This document shows positions 1 to 7,083 of a stretch of 30,860 bases of DNA, piece by piece; positions within the stretch are counted from its first letter, which is position 1, and each line of letters begins with the position of its first letter. Location: the NCBI GenBank assembly GCA_900546325.1, contig URCR01000035.1, positions 1-30,860 of the forward strand, given 5' to 3'. The notes beneath the pieces are model-generated. The model was not told the origin of the DNA, did no database searches, and saw nothing but the letters and a program-made list of their open reading frames with translations. Position numbers and translations under genes: made by a program. The DNA comes from an uncultured Lachnospiraceae bacterium. Lineage in GTDB: Bacteria > Bacillota > Clostridia > Lachnospirales > Lachnospiraceae.

Positions 1-40
1 AAATGAGCGTCAACTGATGTGAGGAATCTTGTGACATCTC

Positions 41-202
41 ATGAAATCACTAACACTTATAGGTTATTTTTGTTTTAGGTTTACACAAAAGATAGGAATA
101 ACTAAATCGCATTCAATAAATGATTCCAAGAAACAGGGTGATATGCGGTATATGCCGATCATAATTATAGTTATTACCTTTATTTTAGGGTTTTTTAGTT
201 AA
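41..202 (+). CDS. Possible small ORF with hydrophobic C-terminus (53 aa)
   Basis: An ATG at 41 opens 53 codons ending in TAA at 200-202. The product has a basic middle and a very hydrophobic end (residues about 38-53, rich in Ile and Val) that could be one short membrane helix. GAGG at 21-24 is too far from the ATG for a good ribosome binding site. I do not recognise the family. It sits beside a recombinase scrap, so it may be the tail of a decayed mobile-element gene and not a working gene. Confidence 0.2.
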   Translation: MKSLTLIGYFCFRFTQKIGITKSHSINDSKKQGDMRYMPIIIIVITFILGFFS

Positions 203-250
203 GCATAAATTTGATGAATTCCAGCTTGACAACTTTATATCCATACACAC

Positions 251-284
251 AAAGCAGTTAGTCTTAGGATTGACTGCTTTTTTT
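251..284 (+). terminator. Rho-independent terminator upstream of the recombinase remnant
   Basis: AAAGCAGTTAGTC (251-263) pairs with GATTGACTGCTTT (268-280) around a TTAG loop, giving a 13-bp stem with two G-T wobbles. The T run continues to 284. It would end transcripts entering from the left edge. The open frame of the recombinase remnant begins inside this hairpin, so that frame is not an intact gene. Confidence 0.75.
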
Positions 285-485
285 CGTACCATGACACTGG
301 AAAATAAGTGGTATGAAACCGATACCGCACAAGACCGCGGTTTTACCAGAATGGCAGAGTGTCGTATGGACGTAAAGGTTCTTCAATATATTATGGGACA
401 CGCTCATATAGATGGAACAATGGAAGTGTATAATCATATCGGAGAGTTGACAAGGATTGAAAATGAGGTTGCAAAAAAATACTAA
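270..485 (+). pseudogene. C-terminal remnant of a tyrosine recombinase/integrase
   Basis: The last 50 or so codons match the end of the Tn916/phage-type tyrosine recombinase family. They carry FTRMAE, then VLQYIMGHAH (the block with the conserved Gly-His) and MEVYNHI, with the catalytic Tyr. The N-terminal arm-binding and core domains are absent, and the Leu-Arg-His box that should precede FTRMAE is replaced by unrelated residues. The frame opens with TTG inside a terminator hairpin and has no ribosome binding site. It is therefore a scrap left by a mobile element, ending 7 bp before the clpB operator. Family assignment is firm; whether the residue is ever translated is unknown, and probably not. 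Confidence 0.75.
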
Positions 486-491
486 AAAATA

Positions 492-518
492 TTAGCACTC
501 AGTGGTTGACATGGCTAA
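492..518 (+). promoter_or_regulatory. Degenerate CIRCE-like (HrcA) operator upstream of clpB
   Basis: The left arm TTAGCACTC (492-500) is a perfect CIRCE half site. After exactly nine bases comes CATGGCTAA (510-518), which matches six of nine positions of the right arm GAGTGCTAA, including the outer GCTAA. The spacing is that of real CIRCE elements and the site overlaps the -35 box. HrcA binding is inferred from the match; the right arm is weak. Confidence 0.55.
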
Positions 519-534
519 TAATATGTGTTATACC
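506..534 (+). promoter_or_regulatory. clpB promoter
   Basis: A consensus -35 TTGACA (506-511) is followed after 17 bases by TATACC (529-534) as the -10. It lies inside and just downstream of the CIRCE-like inverted repeat, where a bound repressor would block polymerase. The leader to the ATG at 569 is short. Confidence 0.6.
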
Positions 535-568
535 TATTATAGAACAAAAAAGAAAGAGAGGTAACAAG

Positions 569-3166
569 ATGAACATTAATAAATTTACCCAGAATTCATT
601 GCAGGCGGTACAAGGATGTGAAAAAGTTGCCTATGAATATGGCAATCAGGAGGTAGAGCAGGAGCACCTGCTGTATGCTCTTATCATACAAAATGACAGT
701 TTGATCGCGAATCTGATCGAGAAAATGGGAATCCAGAAGCAGCTGTTTGTCAATCGTGTGGAAGAAGGTCTTCGCAAGCGCACGAAAGTGCAGGGCGGAC
801 AGATCTATGTCGGACAGGATCTGAATAAGGCTTTGATCCACGCAGAAGATGAAGCAAAGCAGATGGGAGACGAATATGTTTCGGTGGAGCATATTTTCCT
901 GTCGCTGCTGAAATATCCAAACCGCGAGATAAAAGCGATTTTGAAAGAATTTGGAATTACAAGAGATGGATTTCTGCAGGCACTTTCCACCGTTCGCGGA
1001 AATCAGAGGGTGACAAGTGATAACCCGGAGGCAACTTACGATACGCTGAATAAATATGGCAGCGATCTTGTCGAGCGCGCAAGGGAGGAGAAGCTGGATC
1101 CGGTCATCGGCCGTGATGCAGAGATCCGGAATGTGATCCGGATCCTTTCAAGAAAGACGAAGAATAATCCGGTGTTGATCGGAGAACCTGGTGTCGGTAA
1201 GACCGCGGCGGTCGAGGGACTTGCACAGAGAATCGTCAGAGGAGATGTGCCGGAAGGGCTGAAGAATAAGAAGATTTTCGCACTGGATATGGGAGCACTT
1301 GTAGCCGGGGCCAAATACCGTGGTGAGTTTGAAGAACGTCTGAAAGCGGTGCTGGAAGAGGTGAAGAACAGTGATGGAAATATTATCCTCTTTATCGACG
1401 AACTTCACACGATTGTCGGTGCAGGCAAGACGGATGGCGCGATGGATGCCGGAAATATGTTAAAGCCAATGCTGGCAAGAGGCGAACTGCACTGTATTGG
1501 TGCAACGACGCTGGACGAATACAGACAGTATATAGAGAAAGATGCAGCACTGGAGAGACGATTCCAGCCGGTCATGGTAGATGAGCCGACAGTGGAAGAT
1601 GCTATTTCCATTCTCCGTGGATTAAAAGAGCGCTATGAAGTATTTCACGGTGTGAAGATCACGGACAGTGCGCTTGTGGCTGCAGCGACACTTTCCAACA
1701 GATATATTACCGACCGTTTTCTGCCGGATAAGGCCATCGACCTTGTAGATGAGGCGTGCGCGCTGATCAAAACAGAGCTGGATTCCATGCCGAGTGAGAT
1801 GGATGAACTGAGACGAAAGATTATGCAGATGGAAATCGAGGAAGCAGCGCTGAAAAAGGAAAATGACAGACTCAGTCAGGAGCGTCTGGTACATTTGCAG
1901 CAGGAGCTGGCAGAGATGCGTGATGAGTTTGCAGGAAAGAAGGCGCAGTGGGATAATGAGAAGACTTCTGTAGAACGTCTCCAGAAGATCCGTGAGGAGA
2001 TTGAGCAGGTAAATCAGGAGATCCAGAAGGCGCAGCGTTCTTACGATCTGGAGAAAGCAGCAGAACTTCAGTACGGAAGACTGCCGCAGCTGACAAAGCA
2101 GCTTCAGGAGGAAGAGGAGCGTGTGAAAGGAAAATCAATGACACTTGTGCATGAAAGTGTCACCGATGATGAAATCGCAAGAATTATTTCCCGCTGGACA
2201 GGAATTCCGGTGGCGAAGTTAAATGAGAGCGAGAGAAGCAAGACACTTCATCTGGACGAAGAACTTCACAAGAGAGTGATCGGTCAGGATGAAGGTGTGA
2301 CGAAAGTGACAGAAGCGATCATACGTTCCAAAGCAGGGATCAAAGATCCGACAAAACCGATCGGTTCCTTCTTATTTCTCGGCCCGACAGGTGTCGGTAA
2401 GACAGAGCTTGCCAAGGCGCTTGCAGAGAGTCTGTTTGACGATGAGAGCAATATGGTCCGGATCGATATGAGTGAGTATATGGAGAAATATTCCGTGTCA
2501 CGTCTGATCGGAGCGCCTCCGGGATATGTGGGATATGACGAGGGAGGACAGCTGACAGAAGCAGTCAGAAGGAAGCCGTATTCGGTTGTTCTGTTCGATG
2601 AGATTGAAAAAGCACATCCGGATGTGTTCAATGTCTTACTTCAGGTGTTGGATGATGGACGGATCACGGATTCGCAGGGACGTACGGTTGATTTCAAAAA
2701 TACGATTCTGATCATGACATCTAATATTGGATCTACCTATCTGTTAGATGGAATCGATGAGAACGGAGACATCAAAGAAGAGAGTGAAGCTCTTGTTATG
2801 AACGATCTGCGGGCACATTTCCGGCCGGAATTTTTAAATCGTCTGGATGAGACGATCATGTTTAAACCGCTGACGAAGCGGGATATCTATGCGATTGTAG
2901 AACTGCTGATCAAAGACCTGAATCACAGACTGCAGGAGTCAGAAGTGAAGATTGAACTGACAGAAACTGCAAAACAGTTTGTTGTTGACGGTGGATATGA
3001 ACCGATGTACGGTGCAAGACCCCTCAAGAGGTTTTTACAGAAAAATGTAGAGACACTGGCAGCAAAATTGATTCTCTCCGGGGAAATCGGAGCGGAGGAT
3101 ACGATTCTGATCGATGTGGAAGACGGAGCGCTGAAAGCGAGAGTAAAGGCGTGGGTAAGATCTTAG
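569..3166 (+). CDS. clpB: ATP-dependent disaggregase ClpB (Hsp100)
   Basis: ClpB is a hexameric AAA+ protein that pulls single chains out of aggregates together with DnaK. The 865 residues match the usual length. In order: a Clp N-domain (about 1-145), the first ATPase with Walker A GEPGVGKT (205-212) and Walker B ending in Asp277-Glu278, a long coiled-coil middle domain (about 400-525) which separates ClpB from ClpC/ClpA, and the second ATPase with GPTGVGKT (605-612), Asp677-Glu678 and a GARPLKR sensor near the end. I chose the ATG at 569 because MNINKFTQ is the usual ClpB start and AGAGAGG lies just upstream; an in-frame start at 506 would add 21 unrelated residues inside the promoter. The gene is monocistronic: own promoter with a CIRCE-like site, strong terminator after it. 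This fits a heat-shock gene. Confidence 0.97.
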   Translation: MNINKFTQNSLQAVQGCEKVAYEYGNQEVEQEHLLYALIIQNDSLIANLIEKMGIQKQLFVNRVEEGLRKRTKVQGGQIYVGQDLNKALIHAEDEAKQMGDEYVSVEHIFLSLLKYPNREIKAILKEFGITRDGFLQALSTVRGNQRVTSDNPEATYDTLNKYGSDLVERAREEKLDPVIGRDAEIRNVIRILSRKTKNNPVLIGEPGVGKTAAVEGLAQRIVRGDVPEGLKNKKIFALDMGALVAGAKYRGEFEERLKAVLEEVKNSDGNIILFIDELHTIVGAGKTDGAMDAGNMLKPMLARGELHCIGATTLDEYRQYIEKDAALERRFQPVMVDEPTVEDAISILRGLKERYEVFHGVKITDSALVAAATLSNRYITDRFLPDKAIDLVDEACALIKTELDSMPSEMDELRRKIMQMEIEEAALKKENDRLSQERLVHLQQELAEMRDEFAGKKAQWDNEKTSVERLQKIREEIEQVNQEIQKAQRSYDLEKAAELQYGRLPQLTKQLQEEEERVKGKSMTLVHESVTDDEIARIISRWTGIPVAKLNESERSKTLHLDEELHKRVIGQDEGVTKVTEAIIRSKAGIKDPTKPIGSFLFLGPTGVGKTELAKALAESLFDDESNMVRIDMSEYMEKYSVSRLIGAPPGYVGYDEGGQLTEAVRRKPYSVVLFDEIEKAHPDVFNVLLQVLDDGRITDSQGRTVDFKNTILIMTSNIGSTYLLDGIDENGDIKEESEALVMNDLRAHFRPEFLNRLDETIMFKPLTKRDIYAIVELLIKDLNHRLQESEVKIELTETAKQFVVDGGYEPMYGARPLKRFLQKNVETLAAKLILSGEIGAEDTILIDVEDGALKARVKAWVRS

Positions 3167-3228
3167 TGCAGCCGAAGGGGCAGCTGAAACGATTCGTTGA
3201 AGCGGTCTGAAAGGGAAGACATTTTTCG

Positions 3229-3257
3229 TTGACGAAAGAGAACATTTGTGCAATGAT
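3229..3257 (+). promoter_or_regulatory. Putative dinB promoter with LexA-like box
   Basis: TTGACG (3229-3234) and AATGAT (3252-3257) are spaced 17 bases apart. Between them lies GAACATTTGTGC (3240-3251), which differs at one conserved position from the Gram-positive SOS box GAAC-N4-GTTC. Only about 30 bases separate the clpB terminator from dinB, so the promoter would have to sit here, over the terminator's left arm. The -10 is weak and the LexA-like match overlaps the hairpin, so this is tentative. Confidence 0.35.
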
Positions 3258-3285
3258 AGAATCAGTACAGATGTTCTCTTTTTTT
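3237..3285 (+). terminator. clpB terminator
   Basis: AGAGAACATTTGT (3237-3249) pairs with ACAGATGTTCTCT (3267-3279), a 13-bp stem with one wobble, followed by T to 3285. This is a standard intrinsic terminator about 70 bases after the clpB stop. Confidence 0.9.
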
Positions 3286-3317
3286 GATGCGGGGACAGGG
3301 AAAGGAAAGTGACAGAG

Positions 3318-4550
3318 ATGTCCTCAATTATTTTTCACATTGATGTAAATTCCGCCTATTTAAGCTGGACGGCGGTGGAGGAACTGAAAAACGGAGCGGA
3401 GATTGATCTGCGGGAGATCCCTGCCATCATAGGAGGAAACCAGGAATCCAGACACGGGATCGTTCTGGCGAAATCAATCCCTGCAAAAAAATATGGAGTG
3501 AGAACCGGGGAGCCTGTGGCAAATGCACTCAGGAAGTGCCCGACACTGCTGATCAAACCGCCGGATCATAAGATGTATAGACGGTATAGTCAGAGACTGA
3601 TGGAATTCCTGAAAGAGTATACGCCTGAGATTGAGCAGGTCAGTGTCGATGAATGCTACATGGATTTTACAGGGATTGCCTATCGCTTCTTAAGTCCGGT
3701 TGCTGCGGCGGAGGAGATCAAAGCGCGGGTGCAAAAGACATTTGGATTTACAGTAAATATTGGCATTTCTTCGAATAAGCTTCTTGCCAAGATGGCATCA
3801 GATTTCGAGAAGCCGGACAAGGTGCACACCTTGTTTCCGGATGAGGTGAAAGAGAAGATGTGGCCGCTTCCGGTGTCAGAACTTTATATGGCAGGAAGGG
3901 CGAGTGTCGAGGTGCTGGAGAAACTTGAGATCTGTACGATCGGAGATCTTGCGAAGATGGACCCGCAGCTTTTGGAACTGCATCTGAAAAGCCATGGCAG
4001 GATGTTGTGGGAGTTTGCAAACGGGATCACACATTCCAAAGTGGAAAAGGATCAGGCACAGGCAAAAGGAATCGGCAATTCGACCACATTGTCCAGAGAC
4101 GCTGTAAATGAGGAGGAGGCACAGAAGGTGCTTCTGATGCTGGCGGAAAGTGTCGGTGCAAGGCTCAGAAAAGCAAAGCAGCAGGCGGGGATGGTCAATG
4201 TTGAAATTAAATATGCTACGTTTCAAAGTGTCTCACACCAGAGACAGCTGGCGTTTCCGACCAGTTCGGACAGTGCTCTGTATGAGAATGCCTGCAGTCT
4301 TTTCAGAGAGTTGTGGGATGGAAGCCCGATCCGGCTGTTAGGGATACGCACCTCAAAGCTGATCGATGAGAGTGCGCCGAGGCAGATGAATCTGTTTGAT
4401 TATCAGATCGAGCAGGAGGCACAGCGGCAGAAGAAGGCCGCCCGCGATAAAAAATATGAAAAGCTTGAGAAGGCGGTGGATGAGATTCGGAAAAAATACG
4501 GGGAGAATGCAGTGGTGAGAGGAGCTCTTCTTCCACCGGAAAGAGAATGA
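3318..4550 (+). CDS. dinB: Y-family DNA polymerase IV (DinB)
   Basis: Lesion-bypass DNA polymerase without proofreading; it extends past damaged or misaligned template. The 410-residue protein opens with FHIDVNSAY carrying metal-binding Asp9, and has the palm motif SVDECYMDF with Asp111-Glu112. A helix-hairpin-helix thumb region and little-finger domain follow. QMNLF at 356-360 fits the beta-clamp binding peptide. The Lys-rich C-terminal tail ending in ENAVVRGALL is common in Firmicutes homologues. The ATG at 3318 has GGAAAG eight bases upstream; an in-frame GTG at 3309 is the alternative. It is convergent with the VanZ-like gene, only 21 bases apart. SOS control is suggested by the LexA-like box in its putative promoter. 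Confidence 0.93.
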   Translation: MSSIIFHIDVNSAYLSWTAVEELKNGAEIDLREIPAIIGGNQESRHGIVLAKSIPAKKYGVRTGEPVANALRKCPTLLIKPPDHKMYRRYSQRLMEFLKEYTPEIEQVSVDECYMDFTGIAYRFLSPVAAAEEIKARVQKTFGFTVNIGISSNKLLAKMASDFEKPDKVHTLFPDEVKEKMWPLPVSELYMAGRASVEVLEKLEICTIGDLAKMDPQLLELHLKSHGRMLWEFANGITHSKVEKDQAQAKGIGNSTTLSRDAVNEEEAQKVLLMLAESVGARLRKAKQQAGMVNVEIKYATFQSVSHQRQLAFPTSSDSALYENACSLFRELWDGSPIRLLGIRTSKLIDESAPRQMNLFDYQIEQEAQRQKKAARDKKYEKLEKAVDEIRKKYGENAVVRGALLPPERE

Positions 4551-4571
4551 TAGAAAAAGAGCCAAATCAGA

Positions 4572-5417
4572 TCAATGTTTTTCAATAATTTTTTTTACTT
4601 CATTGCCAAGCTGCTCTTCAAAATGGTCGCCGAGCAGCTCATTTCCAAGAGAGATGGTCCGATAAGAAGAAGTGTCTCTTTTCCGTTGTCTGGAGGCATG
4701 CACCGCCTCTCTGTAATCTTCTTCTTCGTAATCTTCCTCATAATAGCCGTAGTCGTCGGATTCGTAAGTATCCTCGTAGTCATCATAATCATCCTCGTAA
4801 TCGGCATCGTCATAGCGGCGGTAATTGTTTGCCGGGGCCGAACGACATTCATAGGATCCGTAAGATCTGCGGGAAGTGCGGCCGCGTCCTGCGTTTCTCC
4901 GTTCCAGACGGCGCCGCCTCCGCTCCAGAATGCGTGCAGGTGCAAGACAGATAAAGCAGACGATCCGCACGGTCAGGATTCCGAAGAATACACCGATACT
5001 GTCGATTCCTACATCGATCACAGAAGGGCCTCTTCCGTCTACAAAAGACTGGTGGTACTCATCGCCGGCGGCAAATCCGACACAGATCAATCCGGCCACA
5101 AGCATGAGCGGGAAACCGCGCAGCCCATAGACATAGAACGGGAAGGAAACTGCGACGGCAAGAATGAAATATTCGGTCATATGTGCAAGCTTGCGGACCG
5201 GATATTCGATACTTGCAGCCACTTCAGAAATCTCCCAGTCCTGAAGGCCTTTGTCCAGGACCTGATTTCCGATTTCTACAATTTTCACACTTACTTCATA
5301 GCTTAAATTTCCGGATTCATCTCCTGTCTGACCGGAAAAGGAATAGATGATATACATAATTGCCAGTGCCGGCAAAAAAGACAGTGGTTTCAATACAAAG
5401 GTGATCAGTTCTCTCAT
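4572..5417 (-). CDS. VanZ-like membrane protein with acidic Tyr/Asp-rich tail
   Basis: The first 140 or so of 281 residues form a VanZ-like domain: several hydrophobic segments and a conserved stretch (MYIIYSFSGQTGDESG near the start, KLAHMTEYF, GDEYHQSFVDGRGPSVIDV). VanZ relatives occur in teicoplanin resistance clusters and in many Firmicutes, where the role is mostly unknown. The second half is cytoplasmic-looking and very odd: an Arg-rich stretch after the last membrane segment, then about 50 residues dominated by Asp, Glu and Tyr, then a more ordinary end. The ATG at 5417 is chosen because a strong GGAGG lies nine bases upstream; an in-frame ATG at 5447 has none. The gene is transcribed away from murE and has its own promoter. 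It is not next to van genes, so no resistance function should be assumed. Confidence 0.85.
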   Translation of the reverse strand: MRELITFVLKPLSFLPALAIMYIIYSFSGQTGDESGNLSYEVSVKIVEIGNQVLDKGLQDWEISEVAASIEYPVRKLAHMTEYFILAVAVSFPFYVYGLRGFPLMLVAGLICVGFAAGDEYHQSFVDGRGPSVIDVGIDSIGVFFGILTVRIVCFICLAPARILERRRRRLERRNAGRGRTSRRSYGSYECRSAPANNYRRYDDADYEDDYDDYEDTYESDDYGYYEEDYEEEDYREAVHASRQRKRDTSSYRTISLGNELLGDHFEEQLGNEVKKIIEKH

Positions 5418-5446
5418 AATTCCTACCTCCTTTTTATTATTACGCA

Positions 5447-5475
5447 ACTATATCATTTTTTCAGATATTTGTAAA
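5447..5475 (-). promoter_or_regulatory. Promoter of the VanZ-like gene (minus strand)
   Basis: Reading the minus strand, TTTACA (5475-5470) is followed after 17 bases by TATAGT (5452-5447). It lies about 30 bases upstream of the start codon with the GGAGG site between. The -35 box abuts a 16-base sequence repeated upstream of rsgA. Confidence 0.6.
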
Positions 5476-5489
5476 GGCGGACCAAATAA
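5474..5489 (+). repeat. 16-bp repeat, copy 1
   Basis: AAGGCGGACCAAATAA occurs here, between the divergent VanZ-like and murE genes, and again at 17207-17222 before rsgA. It is followed by the 10-bp palindrome TCCCGCGGGA (5490-5499). The function is unknown. Confidence 0.7.
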
Positions 5490-5526
5490 TCCCGCGGGAA
5501 ATCTTCTTAAAATGGAGGAAGACTGT

Positions 5527-5586
5527 TTTACAACTATATCCGAGTGTGTTATTCTATAACTGTTATCCATACCGCAAAAACGGTAT
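5527..5586 (+). promoter_or_regulatory. murE promoter and leader hairpin
   Basis: TTTACA (5527-5532) and TATTCT (5550-5555) are separated by 17 bases. Downstream, ATACCG (5569-5574) pairs with CGGTAT (5581-5586) around a CAAAAA loop, close to the expected 5' end of the message. AGGAGG at 5597-5602 then serves the ATG at 5611. Such a hairpin could stabilise the transcript; that role is inferred. Confidence 0.5.
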
Positions 5587-5610
5587 GTAGAAAATCAGGA
5601 GGTAAACCGC

Positions 5611-7083
5611 ATGAAATTAACAGCATTGTTAGAACGTTTACAATATGAAGTTGTGCAGGGAACGAAAGAGATAGAAATTACGGAATTGACAAATGATTCC
5701 AGAAAGGTAACAGAAGGAAGTGTCTTTGTCTGCATCAGCGGAGCCGTGTCAGACGGACATCAGTATATTGAAGAAGTAGCCGGCAAGGGTGCGGCGGCAG
5801 TCATTGTGGAGAAGGATGTAGAGGCGCCGGAGCATATGACTGTCATCCGCGTGGAAGATACGAGATATGCACTTGCACTTGCATCGGCGGCATATTTCGG
5901 ATATCCGGCAGAGCAGTTAAAGGTGATCGGAATTACAGGGACAAAAGGGAAGACAACAACAACTTACATGGTGAAATCTATTCTGGAGGGAGTCGGACAT
6001 AAAGTAGGGCTGATCGGAACGATTGAGGCGATCATCGGGGATGAGGTGATCCCGGCGGTCAATACAACTCCGGAGTCTTTTACGATTCACCGGTATTTTC
6101 GGAAGATGGTCGATGCAGGTTGTGATGCAGTCGTGATGGAAGTGTCCTCGCAAGGGCTGATGCTCCACCGGACAGCAGGAATTCCGTTTGAGATCGGAAT
6201 CTTTACAAATCTGGGTGAAGATCATATCGGACCGAATGAACATAAGGATTTTGAAGATTATAAGAGATGTAAGGGAATGCTCTTCAGGCAGTGTAAGACC
6301 GGGATTGCAAATGTAGACGATCCATATTTTCAGGATGTATTTCAGGGGGCGACCTGTGACATAGAAACATTTGGATTTTCAGAGAAGGCAGATCTTCGCG
6401 CCGAACATGCAGAGCTTGTGACAAGACCGGGATACCTCGGAGTGACCTACCATGTAGCAGGTCTGATGGATTTTGATGTGGAGATCGACATTCCGGGGAC
6501 GTTCAGCGTGTATAATTCTCTGACAGCCATTGCAGTGTGCAGACATTTTGATGTCCCGGCGGAGAAGATTCAAAAAGCGCTGAAGGTAGCGAAAGTGAAA
6601 GGGCGCATTGAGATGATCAAAGTTTCCGATGACTTTACACTGATGATCGACTATGCACACAATGCGATGAGTCTCGAGAGCCTTCTGACAACGCTAAAGG
6701 AATATCATCCAGAGCGCCTTGTATGTCTGTTTGGCTGCGGGGGGAACCGGTCCAAGACCCGCCGCTATGAGATGGGCGAAGTGTCCGGCCGTCTGGCAGA
6801 TCTGACGATCATCACATCGGACAACCCAAGATTTGAAGAGCCGCAGGAGATCATTGATGATATTAAGATCGGAATGAAAAAGACGGATGGAGCATATGTG
6901 GAGATCTGTGACCGGAAGGAAGCAATCCGCTATGCGATCGTCAACGGGCAGCCGGGGGATGTGATCGTACTTGCAGGGAAAGGACATGAAGATTATCAGG
7001 AGATCAAAGGAGTCAAGTATGCCATGGATGAGCGCGATCTGATCGCGGACATTCTGGCAGAAGAAAGAGAACGGGAGCAGTAA
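5611..7083 (+). CDS. murE: UDP-MurNAc-tripeptide synthetase (MurE-type ligase)
   Basis: Adds the third amino acid to the cytoplasmic peptidoglycan precursor UDP-MurNAc-L-Ala-D-Glu, using ATP. The 490 residues fit the family. Visible are the ATP loop GTKGKT (110-115), EVSSQGL, the lysine of the KGMLF segment expected to be carbamylated, DYAHN, GCGGNRSKTRR, DNPR (404-407) and AGKGHEDY. DNPR is typical of enzymes that take meso-diaminopimelate; lysine-type enzymes differ here, so DAP is the likely substrate. The usual TNLxxDHLDxH motif reads TNLGEDHIGPNEH, a divergent form. AGGAGG lies eight bases before the ATG. The gene is linked to priA with no gap, not to the division/cell-wall cluster, so it could be one of two MurE paralogues; that cannot be judged from this window. 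Confidence 0.9.
   Translation: MKLTALLERLQYEVVQGTKEIEITELTNDSRKVTEGSVFVCISGAVSDGHQYIEEVAGKGAAAVIVEKDVEAPEHMTVIRVEDTRYALALASAAYFGYPAEQLKVIGITGTKGKTTTTYMVKSILEGVGHKVGLIGTIEAIIGDEVIPAVNTTPESFTIHRYFRKMVDAGCDAVVMEVSSQGLMLHRTAGIPFEIGIFTNLGEDHIGPNEHKDFEDYKRCKGMLFRQCKTGIANVDDPYFQDVFQGATCDIETFGFSEKADLRAEHAELVTRPGYLGVTYHVAGLMDFDVEIDIPGTFSVYNSLTAIAVCRHFDVPAEKIQKALKVAKVKGRIEMIKVSDDFTLMIDYAHNAMSLESLLTTLKEYHPERLVCLFGCGGNRSKTRRYEMGEVSGRLADLTIITSDNPRFEEPQEIIDDIKIGMKKTDGAYVEICDRKEAIRYAIVNGQPGDVIVLAGKGHEDYQEIKGVKYAMDERDLIADILAEEREREQ

Noticed and set aside
4575..5306. Long plus-strand open frame opposite the VanZ-like gene
   Set aside because: It is the antisense of the acidic-tail gene; the minus-strand gene has a promoter, a strong ribosome binding site and VanZ motifs, while this one has none.
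4572..5417. Glycopeptide resistance gene call for the VanZ-like protein
   Set aside because: There are no van ligase or dehydrogenase genes nearby, and VanZ-like domains are common in Firmicutes without any resistance role.
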